In this document: positions 1 to 8,575 of the stretch, one piece after another | How the letters are laid out: each line of letters begins with the position of its first letter | How positions within the stretch are numbered: the stretch's first letter is position 1 | NCBI GenBank assembly: GCA_030612585.1 | Contig: JAUWNP010000011.1 | Span: 1-50,265, forward strand | Origin: Anaerolineae bacterium | GTDB taxonomy: Bacteria; Chloroflexota; Anaerolineae; B4-G1 | Direction of reading: 5' to 3' | Length of the DNA stretch: 50,265 nucleotides | Program-made: the position numbers and the translations under genes | Notes under the pieces: model-generated | Seen by the model: only the letters and a program-made list of their open reading frames with translations | What the model was told of the DNA's origin: nothing | The model's database searches: none

Positions 1-70
1 TCTCAGGAGATAAGGTAGTACCTTGACGATCAAATTCTTGCACAATAAACAAGGATCTTGGAAAAGTTGA

Positions 71-140
71 ACCACGAAGGACACAAAGAGCACAAAGGTT
101 GGGTCTGTGGTTTCTTAGTGTCCTTGGTGTCCTTTGTGGT
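71..140. repeat. Imperfect inverted repeat upstream of the filament locus
   Basis: The arm ACCACGAAGGACACAAAG near 71-88 is an imperfect inverted copy of the arm ending CTTTGTGGT at 140. Related words recur at 11077-11099 and 42830-42850, so this belongs to a dispersed repeat family. It lies just upstream of the first response regulator and could form a hairpin in its leader, but no U-tract follows and no function is shown. Confidence 0.6.
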
Positions 141-184
141 AAGGACTATTTTGGCTCTGGCTCGTCCAGGTTAGGAGATAAGAA

Positions 185-679
185 ATGAACTCAAAAGGGT
201 GTATTCTCATCGTTGACGACAACCGCTCTGTGGTACGGATCATCGAAGTCCTCTTGCAGAGGGAGGGCTTTGAGACCCTCACCGCCTTTGATGGCCTGGA
301 GGGGCTACAGAAGGCGCGGGAGGAAAAGCCCGACCTTATCATCCTGGACATCGTCATGCCTAGAATGGACGGCTACGAGGTCTGTCGCCTGCTGCAAGAC
401 GACGCGGGCACTGCCTCCATACCGATCCTCTTGCTCACCGTGATGGGACAACTTGATGACCCCACCCTGGATGACCAGGCCATTAAGACCCACGTCCGAG
501 AGCGGATGGAGGGTTTCGAGGCTGGGGCCGTAGACTTCTTGAGTAAGCCGATCAAGGCGAAAGAGTTATTGGATCGGGTGAGAACCTTGCTGTGGTTTGA
601 CAGTTGTCCCGTGGATAGCCCCGAGGCCAATCGAGAGGAACGAGGAGCGGCTCTTGCTGTACAGGGATCAGGCTTGTGA
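185..679 (+). CDS. Stand-alone response regulator (CheY-like receiver)
   Basis: A single-domain receiver of 164 residues that would be phosphorylated on aspartate by a histidine kinase and act by protein contact, since no output domain follows. The acidic pair DD comes after LIV near residue 11, the phospho-acceptor Asp is in LIILDIVMPRMDGYEV near residue 55, and the conserved Lys is in SKPI near 120. Between the beta-4 strand (LLLTV) and the GAVDFL strand there is an extra charged segment of roughly 15 residues, longer than in ordinary CheY proteins. It has an AGGAGA ribosome site and precedes the receiver-ArlH fusion by 33 bp, so it probably regulates the filament machine encoded next. The sensor kinase is not adjacent. 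Confidence 0.9.
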   Translation: MNSKGCILIVDDNRSVVRIIEVLLQREGFETLTAFDGLEGLQKAREEKPDLIILDIVMPRMDGYEVCRLLQDDAGTASIPILLLTVMGQLDDPTLDDQAIKTHVRERMEGFEAGAVDFLSKPIKAKELLDRVRTLLWFDSCPVDSPEANREERGAALAVQGSGL

Positions 680-712
680 GAAGATCTTGTGGTAAGATAG
701 GGAGGCATCCAG

Positions 713-1783
713 ATGGCTGCAAAGAGTAAAAGGATACTGCTGATCGAGAGCGATGCTCAATTAGTGGAGATGATGAGGCATCCTCTGCAGGATGAGGGCT
801 ACACGGTGGTGTGGGCCAAAGACGGTCCTGAAGGGTTGAAGGCCAGCGTGAAGGCACAGCCCGATCTGGTGATCATGGACTTTAAGTTGCCGAGCATGAA
901 GGGAAACTCACTCGCCCGCCGCATACGAAAAGACCCGGTGACCAGTCACATACGCATAATCATGATCGCCGACGAGAGCCAGTTGGAGGACCTGGAGATC
1001 GGCCCAAGATCAGCGGTGGACGACTTCCTCATCAAGCCCTTCGGCACTGTGGAACTGGTGACCAAGATCAAGCCCTTCCTCATCAGTGACGAGGAAGCAG
1101 CAGGGTTAGTGATTCCGACGGGAAACAGCGAACTCGACGGGAAGATGGGCGGGGGGATACCCGTAAAAACCTTGACGCTGATCGAGGGCGATTCGGGTGC
1201 GGGCAAGTCTGTGCTTTCCCAGCAGATGATGCATGGATGCCTGTCGGAGGGATACAGAGTGACCTTGTTTAGCAGCGAGAACACGGTGAAAAGCCTGGTC
1301 AAGCAGATGCGGAGCCTGAACCTGGACATCATAGACCACTTGCTCCTGGACAGGATGAGGATATTCCCAATAGAAACCTCGCGCCTGGGTGCAGATGCTC
1401 CCCCCACCCTGCTCCGAGCCATCAAGAACGAGAAGGGGCGCGACATGATATTCGTGGACTCCCTCACCACCTCCATCCCCAGTTCCTCCGATATAGAAGT
1501 CCTTGCCTTTTTCGAGGCATCCAAGAGGCTCTGCGCGGACGGCACCACGGTCCTCATTGTCGTTCACTCCCACGGCCTGACCAGGGAACTCCTCACCCGC
1601 ATCCGGTCCCTGTGTGATGCGCACCTCCAGCTCCGTACCGAGGAGGTAGGAAACAAACTGGTCAAGACTCTGGAGGTCACGAAGGTGCGGGGGGCGGAGC
1701 AAAGCACAGGCAATATCGTCAGTTTTGAGGTGGAACCGGGGTGGGGAATGAGGATCATACCGGTCAGCAAAGTGCGGGGGTAA
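713..1783 (+). CDS. Receiver-ArlH/FlaH fusion ATPase
   Basis: A 356-residue fusion. Residues 6-123 are a receiver with phospho-acceptor Asp56 (VIMDFKLPS) and Lys108 (IKPF); the usual Thr/Ser after beta-4 is Ala86. Residues 132-350 are a RecA/KaiC-type domain of the ArlH (FlaH) family: GNSELDGKMGGGIP leader, Walker A GDSGAGKS at 159-166, LSQQM helix, Walker B DMIFVDSLTT, and a C-terminal FEVEPGWGMRIIPVS strand typical of ArlH. In archaea ArlH binds the motor ATPase ArlI and is needed for archaellum assembly. The receiver domain suggests phosphorylation-dependent control here, which is inference. The gene is 6 bp from the ArlI-like gene. A generic KaiC-like ATPase is possible but less likely given the neighbours. 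Confidence 0.88.
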   Translation: MAAKSKRILLIESDAQLVEMMRHPLQDEGYTVVWAKDGPEGLKASVKAQPDLVIMDFKLPSMKGNSLARRIRKDPVTSHIRIIMIADESQLEDLEIGPRSAVDDFLIKPFGTVELVTKIKPFLISDEEAAGLVIPTGNSELDGKMGGGIPVKTLTLIEGDSGAGKSVLSQQMMHGCLSEGYRVTLFSSENTVKSLVKQMRSLNLDIIDHLLLDRMRIFPIETSRLGADAPPTLLRAIKNEKGRDMIFVDSLTTSIPSSSDIEVLAFFEASKRLCADGTTVLIVVHSHGLTRELLTRIRSLCDAHLQLRTEEVGNKLVKTLEVTKVRGAEQSTGNIVSFEVEPGWGMRIIPVSKVRG

Positions 1784-1789
1784 GGACCT

Positions 1790-3454
1790 ATGACGATAGA
1801 ATTACCGTTTGTCATTGATCACTCCAACAACGGGCGCGGCCTTCCCTCCATGCTGCCCAAGAAGTTACAGAAGGCCTGCGACGAGTACCCGTATCTTGCC
1901 GACTACCTGCGCCACGTCCCGATTGACGAGATCGGTGTTCCCGACTACTATCCGGAACTCTCGAGGAGCCTGAAGGACCTGGAGGAGCGCAACCTCATCT
2001 ACGCGATTCAAGAGGGCCTCTTCGTTCACGTCTACCCGATCCCAAGTGGGGCGAGGGACATACACATTCCGATAGAGCCTCACACGACAGTGAATCTGGA
2101 TGGCATCGTACCGGAGGTTGAGACCAAACTTCTGGACTGGACCGAGGAGATTGGCGCGGCGGAGACGGACGAGGAAAAGCAGGAGAAACTGCTGGAGGCC
2201 ATAGACCACATCGCCTCTACCAAGGGCGGAAAAGGGAAGGTTAAGATGACGCCCCAGGAACTGGAGGCGCTCAAGTATCTCTTCGTCCGAGATAAGGTCG
2301 GCTACGGACTCCTGGCCCCGTTACTCCTGGACCCCTACATCGAGGACATAAGTTGCAGTGGAACAGGGCCTATCTTCATCGAACACAAGATCTTTAAGAG
2401 TCTCGAGTCCGCCATTGTCTTCCCCACCGAAGAGGTACTGGACGAATTCGTGATCTGGCTGGGTGAGTGGATCAAGAAGCCCGTCACGGTCCGCAACCCG
2501 ATTGTTGACGCTACGCTCCCCGATGGTTCTCGTATAAACATCGTTTATGGGACCGACGTCTCCAGGCGAGGGAGCAACTTCACAATCCGTCAGTTCCCCG
2601 GCACCCCCCCTAGTATAATGAATCTCATCGAGTGGGGAACCCTGGATTATATGATGGCCGCGTATCTCTCCTTTGTCCTTGAGGAGGGTATGAACCTGTT
2701 CGTCGTGGGCGCGACGGCGTCGGGCAAGACGACCACGATGAACGCCATCACCACCTTTATCCTCCCCGACAAGAAAATCGTGAGCATAGAGGATACGCCA
2801 GAACTACAGGTTCCCCACAAGAACTGGATTCGAGAGGTGACTCGAGAGTCGGGAAAGGATAAGACAGGCAGCGAGGTCGGCATGTTCGATCTCCTCAAAG
2901 CGGCCTTGAGGCAGCGCCCAGATAGGATCATCATTGGAGAGATCCGAGGCGAGGAAGGGGCCATTGCCTTTCAGGCGATGCAGACGGGACACGGCGTGAT
3001 GTCCACCTTCCACGCCGGCTCCGTTGGGAGGCTGATCCAGCGTCTTAGCGGATCACCCATCAACATACCCAAGACCTACGTGGACAACCTCGAGGTGGTG
3101 ATTATTCAGGCTGCCGTGAAAGCGCCCGGCACCATGGGACTGGTGCGACGGGTGACCAGTATCAATGAGATTGTGGGATACGACCCGGTTGATCAGGCCT
3201 TCTCCTTCATCCAGGCCTTCCGCTGGAACCCGGCAAACGACGCGTTTGAGTTCCCCGGCTATATGAACAGTTATCTTCTGGAGGAGAAAATAGCCGCCAA
3301 GCGCGGCATTCCTTCTTTCAAGAGGAAAGTGATCTATACGGAGCTCAAAAAAAGAGCCAAGATCCTCCAGCGGCTCCATCAAGGTAGAAAGGTGACAGAT
3401 TTTTATGAAGTCTTCAGCGTCCTTGCAGAAGCGCATCGCCAAGGCCTTCTCTGA
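1790..3454 (+). CDS. ArlI/FlaI-type secretion and motor ATPase
   Basis: A 554-residue type II/IV secretion superfamily ATPase of the archaeal ArlI/PilT-N subgroup, expected to be a cytoplasmic hexamer powering filament assembly or rotation. Residues 1-260 form the N-terminal domains (LLAPLLLDPYIEDISCSG is a family signature). Walker A is GATASGKT from about residue 307, followed by the Asp/Glu-box SIEDTPELQVPH and the NWIREVTR stretch typical of archaeal members; Walker B is RIIIGEIRGEEG near 378; the His box is GHGVMSTFHAGS. The following gene begins 50 bp before this stop, indicating translational coupling. A Tad-type ATPase (TadA) is the main alternative, but the ArlH-like gene upstream favours ArlI. 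Confidence 0.9.
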   Translation: MTIELPFVIDHSNNGRGLPSMLPKKLQKACDEYPYLADYLRHVPIDEIGVPDYYPELSRSLKDLEERNLIYAIQEGLFVHVYPIPSGARDIHIPIEPHTTVNLDGIVPEVETKLLDWTEEIGAAETDEEKQEKLLEAIDHIASTKGGKGKVKMTPQELEALKYLFVRDKVGYGLLAPLLLDPYIEDISCSGTGPIFIEHKIFKSLESAIVFPTEEVLDEFVIWLGEWIKKPVTVRNPIVDATLPDGSRINIVYGTDVSRRGSNFTIRQFPGTPPSIMNLIEWGTLDYMMAAYLSFVLEEGMNLFVVGATASGKTTTMNAITTFILPDKKIVSIEDTPELQVPHKNWIREVTRESGKDKTGSEVGMFDLLKAALRQRPDRIIIGEIRGEEGAIAFQAMQTGHGVMSTFHAGSVGRLIQRLSGSPINIPKTYVDNLEVVIIQAAVKAPGTMGLVRRVTSINEIVGYDPVDQAFSFIQAFRWNPANDAFEFPGYMNSYLLEEKIAAKRGIPSFKRKVIYTELKKRAKILQRLHQGRKVTDFYEVFSVLAEAHRQGLL

Positions 3455-4892
3455 ACGTATCACGAGTTTCGATCTCTTCTACCAACTCACGCACATGTCT
3501 GCCGCCTCGGCAGCAGGTATCTCGAGGGACAGGGTTTTCCTTCTGGCCCGCGAGTTGCCCTGTCCTTCGGCCCATTATTTCAAGGACATCTATCTGCTGG
3601 TAGACGGTATGCGCTACAATTATCCCGATGCCTGCCGCATGGTTGGCCAGAATGTAGACGGAGAAGAAACCAAAAACTTTCTGCTCCGGCTCTCGGATGC
3701 CCTTAGATCGGGGGAACCGCTGGAGCCTTTCCTGGTCCGGGAAGCCGCGGTGCAGGGAGATAACTACTCCAATGAATATGAGCGCCAACTGGAAAGCCTG
3801 AGTAAGTGGAACGACGGTTACACGGCCATTACCGTCTCGGTGGCATTGATCGTGATCATCAACATGGTTTCGACGATGATCTATGACCTGGGAACCGCGA
3901 CGATGCTAATAATGGTGATGACGGCTGGCGTGGCGGGCTTTGGCGTGGCCTGGGTGATATCCCGCTCAGCGCCACAGGAGGTCAAGAACATGCCTTTGAA
4001 GGAAGGGTCCAAGGAACACCAACTTGCTCTAAAACTCTTCCAAATCCTTACTCCTGTGACAGTGGTGGCAATTATTGCCCTCGCGCTGCTGGGAGTGGAC
4101 GCGGGTTGGATCATGATCTTGGCCGCTCTCCCTATGATCCCCGTAGGGATAGTGATCCTAGTAGCCGAAAGCAAGGCAGGCAAGAAAGAAAAGGAAGTCA
4201 GCGCCTTCCTGCGCTCCGTAGGGGGGACAGCAACTTCAAGAGGGACAACGCTGAAGGAGGCCCTGGCCAACATTAAGATAGACACCTTTCCTACATTAGA
4301 GCCGGACATACACAGGCTTAGGCTGAGGCTGAATGCCTTTGGCAAGCCCGGACTCTGCTGGCGGATGTTCGGGGCTGAGACGGGCAGCAAGCTGGTGAAC
4401 CAGGCCATAGGCATTTTTTACGAGGCGGTGAATCTAGGAGGGGACCCGGAGCAAGCAGGCATTCTCTCCAGCATGTTCGCCATGAGGACCTCTATGCTGC
4501 GGGCCAAACGGGACGGTGTTGCCGCGACGTTCACCTACCTTATTGTGGTAATGCACGGTGTGCTTGTGGCACTGATGGTCTTTCTCCTGGGGATTCTCGC
4601 CCAATTTACAGTCATACTAGAGACCGCCATGACGCCAATTGCACGGGACGGAGAGGCGCTGCAATCGACGCAGATGTCAATGGGCGTGTTGCCCTTCAGC
4701 CTGCCCGACATTCCGTTCCTCAGGCAGATGACGATGGGCATGGTGATTATACTCGCCTTGACCAACGTCTTCGCCATGGTGTCCAGCGAGGGATCACACC
4801 TACTCAAGATGTTTCTCTATCTTGCCATTTTGCTGCTGCTGTCTGGAGTGAGTTTTCTCACCGTCCCTTCCTTAGTGCACCTGGTGATGTAG
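3405..4892 (+). CDS. ArlJ/FlaJ (type II secretion F domain) membrane platform
   Basis: A 495-residue polytopic membrane protein matching the platform component that pairs with ArlI. Cytoplasmic helices fill residues 1-135. Hydrophobic segments follow near 138-187 (AITVSVALIVIINMVSTMIY and a second helix), 214-257, 370-400, 440-463 and 470-493. The second cytoplasmic region (about 258-365, with GGTATSRGTTLKEALANI) is the repeated T2SSF-type helical domain. The ATG start lies inside the ATPase gene and has AGGTGA upstream; the 50-bp overlap supports joint translation. Length and topology fit archaeal FlaJ better than bacterial PilC, which usually has three helices. TadB/TadC fusion-like proteins are an alternative. 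Confidence 0.87.
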   Translation: MKSSASLQKRIAKAFSERITSFDLFYQLTHMSAASAAGISRDRVFLLARELPCPSAHYFKDIYLLVDGMRYNYPDACRMVGQNVDGEETKNFLLRLSDALRSGEPLEPFLVREAAVQGDNYSNEYERQLESLSKWNDGYTAITVSVALIVIINMVSTMIYDLGTATMLIMVMTAGVAGFGVAWVISRSAPQEVKNMPLKEGSKEHQLALKLFQILTPVTVVAIIALALLGVDAGWIMILAALPMIPVGIVILVAESKAGKKEKEVSAFLRSVGGTATSRGTTLKEALANIKIDTFPTLEPDIHRLRLRLNAFGKPGLCWRMFGAETGSKLVNQAIGIFYEAVNLGGDPEQAGILSSMFAMRTSMLRAKRDGVAATFTYLIVVMHGVLVALMVFLLGILAQFTVILETAMTPIARDGEALQSTQMSMGVLPFSLPDIPFLRQMTMGMVIILALTNVFAMVSSEGSHLLKMFLYLAILLLLSGVSFLTVPSLVHLVM

Positions 4893-4898
4893 AGAGCC

Positions 4899-5885
4899 AT
4901 GACGCCTATGCAGGAAGACTTGCAGTTTATTCCAGAGGAGTTTGAGGCTACCTCTTATGAGCCTGATGATGAGCCTGATGACCTGGAGGGTTATGAGGCC
5001 CATGAGGCCAAGAGGGGCAGGTTCGCGGGCCTCATCAAAGGATCTCGAGGCTACATCATCGGTCTGACCTTTGTGGCTGGCCTGCTCCTGGGCTGGATGG
5101 TCATCGGTTGGTGGCTCTGGCCGGTGCAATGGAGCAACTCCGACCCCTGGGACCTCCATCCGGAGCACCAAAAGACGTTCGTCGGCCTGGTTGCAGAGGA
5201 TTTTTGGCGGACCAGCGATGTATCTGGGGCCAGGGAGGCCCTGGCTGGCTGGGATGCTCAGGCTCTGGCCGACCTCCTGGCTAAGATGCAGGCTCAGGCA
5301 TCCAGCCCCGAAGCGCGCCAGCACCTGGAGGCGCTGGCAGAGGCACTGATGCTGCCAGAGACCGAGGTGGACTTACTAACCTCCCTCCTCGACCAAAAGG
5401 TCATCATCCTGGGCGCTCTCTTGTCGGTGTTACCGTTGGTGCTGGCAATCGCCCTTGCCGTTTCTTCTCTTGTGCGGAGCAGAAGGCAGCCGGGTGAAGA
5501 GTTGCTATCACTAGAGGAGCAACTTGAGGGAACACTTGAGGAATTGCTGGCTCAAGAAGGAAGAGAAGAGGGACAGGAAGGCCAACGGCTTCAGGAAGGA
5601 CAACAGGAGGAGGAGCAAGAAGGACAGCAGGCTGAGGGAGAAGAGGGAGAGGAGGGAGAGGAGGGAGAAGAGGAAGAAGAATACGAGGAGGAAGAGGAAG
5701 AGTTAGAGTCAGGCGCAGATGTGCAGGATCTTGTTTTCAGTTTACTCGATGAGGAAGATTCTGCCCTTCCCGCGCTCGAATCTCTCTGCAAGAACTTGTT
5801 GGATATTGACGCGCCGGATCTATTGGAGCAGGCTAAGAAGGTAGCACATGATCTCTCCAGGGGCAGTGCCCTACGCCACAAGTAG
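4899..5885 (+). CDS. Acidic two-helix membrane protein with LWPVQW motif
   Basis: No known family recognised. The 328-residue protein has an acidic N-terminus, a membrane helix near residues 52-73 running into LWPVQWSNSDPWDL (Trp74-Trp78 core), a helical segment to about 155, a second membrane helix near 168-190, and a tail of about 60 residues made almost only of Glu, Gln and Gly (about 205-270), then a short helical end. The helix plus GWxLWPVQWxNSxP block is shared with the protein at 40889-41941, so the two are paralogous in this region. It starts 6 bp after the ArlJ-like gene and precedes the prepilin peptidase, so it is probably a lineage-specific accessory of the filament machine. The acidic tail is encoded by a GAG/GAA-rich stretch at 5600-5705. 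Confidence 0.8.
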   Translation: MTPMQEDLQFIPEEFEATSYEPDDEPDDLEGYEAHEAKRGRFAGLIKGSRGYIIGLTFVAGLLLGWMVIGWWLWPVQWSNSDPWDLHPEHQKTFVGLVAEDFWRTSDVSGAREALAGWDAQALADLLAKMQAQASSPEARQHLEALAEALMLPETEVDLLTSLLDQKVIILGALLSVLPLVLAIALAVSSLVRSRRQPGEELLSLEEQLEGTLEELLAQEGREEGQEGQRLQEGQQEEEQEGQQAEGEEGEEGEEGEEEEEYEEEEEELESGADVQDLVFSLLDEEDSALPALESLCKNLLDIDAPDLLEQAKKVAHDLSRGSALRHK

Positions 5886-5913
5886 ATTCCCGGATAGCCA
5901 GGAGGACTGATCT

Positions 5914-6648
5914 ATGATCCTTCTGTGCGCCTTGGTGGGTTTGCTGGTGGGCAGCCTCCTCAACTGGGCTGGCGATTATCTGCCACGCTTTGCCTCCAGC
6001 GGTGCGGCCCCCTCACTTGAACCCACTTCCTGGCCTGGGCCTGCCCTGTGGCACCTGCTGACGTCGCCCCTATCTCGAAGAAACACCTTCCGTTCCCAGA
6101 AACCACCCTGGTTGAGCGTTGCGGTAGAGATTTTCACCGCCTTGCTGTTTGTCTATCTCTGGGAATATCTCGGCCCCTCCTGGAGATTGTTATCGCTGGC
6201 CCTTGACTGCTCCCTTTTTCTGCTCATCGCCATCATTGACCTGAAATACCGGCTGGTACTGAACGTGCTGATCTATCCCGCCGCGGTATTTATGCTGCTC
6301 TTCCACTCCATATCCCCTGAGAAGGATATCCTTACTGCCCTCCTGGGTGGCGCGGTAGGGCTGTCACCTTTTTTGTTGGTCGCCTTAGTCAGACCGGGAA
6401 GTATGGGCGGGGGCGACGTAAAGTTGGCCGCTCTCATCGGGCTGACGGTCGGTTTTCCCCAGGTGCTGTGGGCTCTGACGCTAGGCATCCTGGCGGGCGG
6501 GATCACTGCCCTCCTGCTTATCATCACCCGTCGTTGGGGGCTCAAAAGCCATATTCCCTATGCCCCCTTCCTCTGCCTGGGAGCGATGATCGCTCTCCTC
6601 TATGACCCGCTGCCCCTGATCTTTCCCCTTTTGATGAATGGGGGGTGA
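5914..6648 (+). CDS. Prepilin peptidase (type A24 aspartyl protease)
   Basis: A 244-residue integral membrane protease that cleaves the class III signal peptide of pilins. It opens with the helix LLCALVGLLVGSLLNWAGDYLPR seen in PilD-like enzymes (read here in parts), has the first catalytic Asp in AIIDLKYR near residue 110, and the second in the GxGD-type motif MGGGDVKLAA near residue 165. The CxxC zinc motifs of the N-methylating PilD enzymes are absent, so it may cleave without methylating, as archaeal FlaK/PibD and TadV-type enzymes do. An AGGAGG ribosome site lies before the ATG. Its presence implies substrates with type IV prepilin signals, yet none is encoded in this window. Confidence 0.9.
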   Translation: MILLCALVGLLVGSLLNWAGDYLPRFASSGAAPSLEPTSWPGPALWHLLTSPLSRRNTFRSQKPPWLSVAVEIFTALLFVYLWEYLGPSWRLLSLALDCSLFLLIAIIDLKYRLVLNVLIYPAAVFMLLFHSISPEKDILTALLGGAVGLSPFLLVALVRPGSMGGGDVKLAALIGLTVGFPQVLWALTLGILAGGITALLLIITRRWGLKSHIPYAPFLCLGAMIALLYDPLPLIFPLLMNGG

Positions 6649-6689
6649 CCCCTGTTTCGTGTTTCGTGTTGCGTGTTCCGTTGCACCAC

Positions 6690-6780
6690 ACGTCTCACGT
6701 CTCACGTTTCACGTCTCACGTCTCACGTTTCACGCCTCACGTCTCACGTTTCACGCCTCACGTCTCACGTTTCACGCCCT
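6690..6780. repeat. Tandem CACGTCTCACG-type repeat array
   Basis: The words CACGTCTCACG, CACGTTTCACG and CACGCCTCACG alternate for about 90 bp between the prepilin peptidase and the PilN-like gene, with related words from about 6655. Units are about 10-11 bp with no spacers, so this is not CRISPR. The open frames through it are repeat artefacts. Confidence 0.85.
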
Positions 6781-6810
6781 CTCAGATTTCAGGCGCGCTT
6801 GGTCTACGAT

Positions 6811-6839
6811 TTGTCAAAAATACCGCTTCGTGCTAAGAT
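6811..6839 (+). promoter_or_regulatory. Sigma-70-type promoter before the PilN-like gene
   Basis: TTGTCA (6811-6816), a 17-bp spacer and TAAGAT (6834-6839) preceded by TGC. It lies about 50 bp before the PilN-like start and suggests that the last two genes of the filament locus have their own promoter after the repeat array. Confidence 0.55.
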
Positions 6840-6891
6840 TAGATTGGGATGCAACGTGCCAGCGTTAAAGTGATGTGGCGGGAGATGATGA

Positions 6892-8568
6892 ATGGCTTCA
6901 CCTGATGTTGTTGACCTCAGTAACTCGCCGGAACAACCTCGGTCACGCAAACCGTCCCAGAGGACGATAATCCTGGGACTGGTAGTGATCAGTTTCGCCG
7001 CTTTTTTCATCCCTCTCTACTTTGTCTCCGTCAGTATTCGCAGTGAGAACACTCGTCTAGAATCCGACATCCAATTCGTCCGGGGGGCTTTGGCAGAGGG
7101 CTACACTCCAGCGCCCGATATCCAGGATCTCACGGACGCCCTGGCCCAGGTTCAGGGGGCGGCTAGCGAGATCGAGGGAGCACGTAGCGCCATCGAGGCT
7201 GACCACACGAACTGGGCGGCTGTAATGGCCGCCATTGGCAACTACAATCCAGCCCAACTCACTCTCACCTCTCTCACTCAGGCCGATAGTCGCATCATCC
7301 TCAATGGACGAGCCCTTGACGACTCCGTCGTGGTGGCCTACGCTCATGATCTTGAGGAATCCGGTCTTTTCTCTCGGGTTGTTGTACAGTCCTTGAAAAC
7401 AATCGCCACTCCCTTTGCTACGCCGACGAGCACGGGTGTGGAGCCAACGGGGACACCCCTGACGCCCACCGCGACTATCACACCCACAGTGACACCTACC
7501 CCAACTCCCAAGGCGAGCGATGAGTATGAGGTGGATGACTTCGAGCCCAAGATCATCTTCCTGGGCCATTCACAATCGCACAACTTCCATCCCGTCTACG
7601 ATGTGGACAAGGTCGAGTTCCTGGCCAAAGCGGGGCGCTACTACCGGGTCTTCACCTCAGACCTGGCTCCTGGGGTGGACACTTTCCTGAGCGTGAGTGT
7701 AGGTGGAACCACCCACACCAACGACGATCGTGAGCCAGGCGATCTAAATTCCGAGATTGTGTTTCAAGTCGGGGCCGGCCATGACGCAGACGCTATCGTC
7801 AAGATAACGAATCGGGGGCAGTATGGCCCCGACAAGTGGTATCAGATTGCCGTTGAGGAGACCATACCCACGCCCACACCGGAGCCCACAGACACGCCCA
7901 TGCCCACAGACACGCCCATGCCGACATCCACGCCCACGCCCACTGCTGTGCCAGCAGATACACCCACGCCTGTCCCTTGTACTGATGAGTTTGAAGTGGA
8001 TGATATCTGGCGACAAGCCAAGCTGATAACAGTGGGAGAAGAACCTCAAATCCGCAACTTCCACATTTCAGGGGATGAAGACTATGTGAAGTTTGTTGGG
8101 GAGCAGGCTTATACCTACACCATCAAGACGCTCAATGTTAACACGTACAACGATACAACTCTGACCCTCTATGTCTATGGTACCGATGGCATGTCACAAC
8201 TAGACTACAACGACGATGACTTAGTCGACCCAAACAATGCCCCATTTTCTAGAATTGATTGGTACTGCGAGACGACAGGAACCTATTATATCAGAGTAGC
8301 ACATCATGCGCTTGACGGCGGGTGTGGTGAGGAATATCGATACGAACTTGAAATCACAGGGAAAACATTATCGTCTTCCTCGCGGTCTCCTGGCGTGACC
8401 TCGCTGGTGCCCGGCCTTGCTTTGGCCGCCCCATCCCACTCCTTGCAGATGATGACTGGACAGGCACGTATCCTTCCACCCTCTTATTTAGCCAGAGGGG
8501 GTAAGAGTACTGCAAGTGTTTTCAGCGCTGAGGCGGTTGAATTTGTGATTGTCCTGGAGTTAAGGTAG
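6892..8568 (+). CDS. PilN-like protein with inserted PPC-like domains
   Basis: A 558-residue single-pass protein. A cytoplasmic N-terminus of about 23 residues is followed by a membrane helix (about 25-48), a coiled-coil stretch and a PilN-like ferredoxin-type core (TSLTQADSRIILNGRA, DDSVVVAYAHDLEESGLFSR) to about residue 166. In place of the short PilN end there are two Thr/Pro-rich linkers, each followed by a domain beginning DEYEVDD or DEFEVDD with a beta-rich pattern like bacterial pre-peptidase C-terminal (PPC) domains (about 205-325 and 365-490). The last residues, VEFVIVLELR, resemble the closing strand of PilN, so the PPC-like domains look inserted within the PilN fold. PilN normally bridges the inner-membrane platform to the periplasm. 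The PPC call is pattern-based. Confidence 0.7.
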   Translation: MASPDVVDLSNSPEQPRSRKPSQRTIILGLVVISFAAFFIPLYFVSVSIRSENTRLESDIQFVRGALAEGYTPAPDIQDLTDALAQVQGAASEIEGARSAIEADHTNWAAVMAAIGNYNPAQLTLTSLTQADSRIILNGRALDDSVVVAYAHDLEESGLFSRVVVQSLKTIATPFATPTSTGVEPTGTPLTPTATITPTVTPTPTPKASDEYEVDDFEPKIIFLGHSQSHNFHPVYDVDKVEFLAKAGRYYRVFTSDLAPGVDTFLSVSVGGTTHTNDDREPGDLNSEIVFQVGAGHDADAIVKITNRGQYGPDKWYQIAVEETIPTPTPEPTDTPMPTDTPMPTSTPTPTAVPADTPTPVPCTDEFEVDDIWRQAKLITVGEEPQIRNFHISGDEDYVKFVGEQAYTYTIKTLNVNTYNDTTLTLYVYGTDGMSQLDYNDDDLVDPNNAPFSRIDWYCETTGTYYIRVAHHALDGGCGEEYRYELEITGKTLSSSSRSPGVTSLVPGLALAAPSHSLQMMTGQARILPPSYLARGGKSTASVFSAEAVEFVIVLELR

Positions 8569-8575
8569 AATCGCC

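Noticed and set aside
6690..6780. CRISPR-like array
   Set aside because: Units are 10-11 bp, contiguous and without spacers; no cas gene is near.
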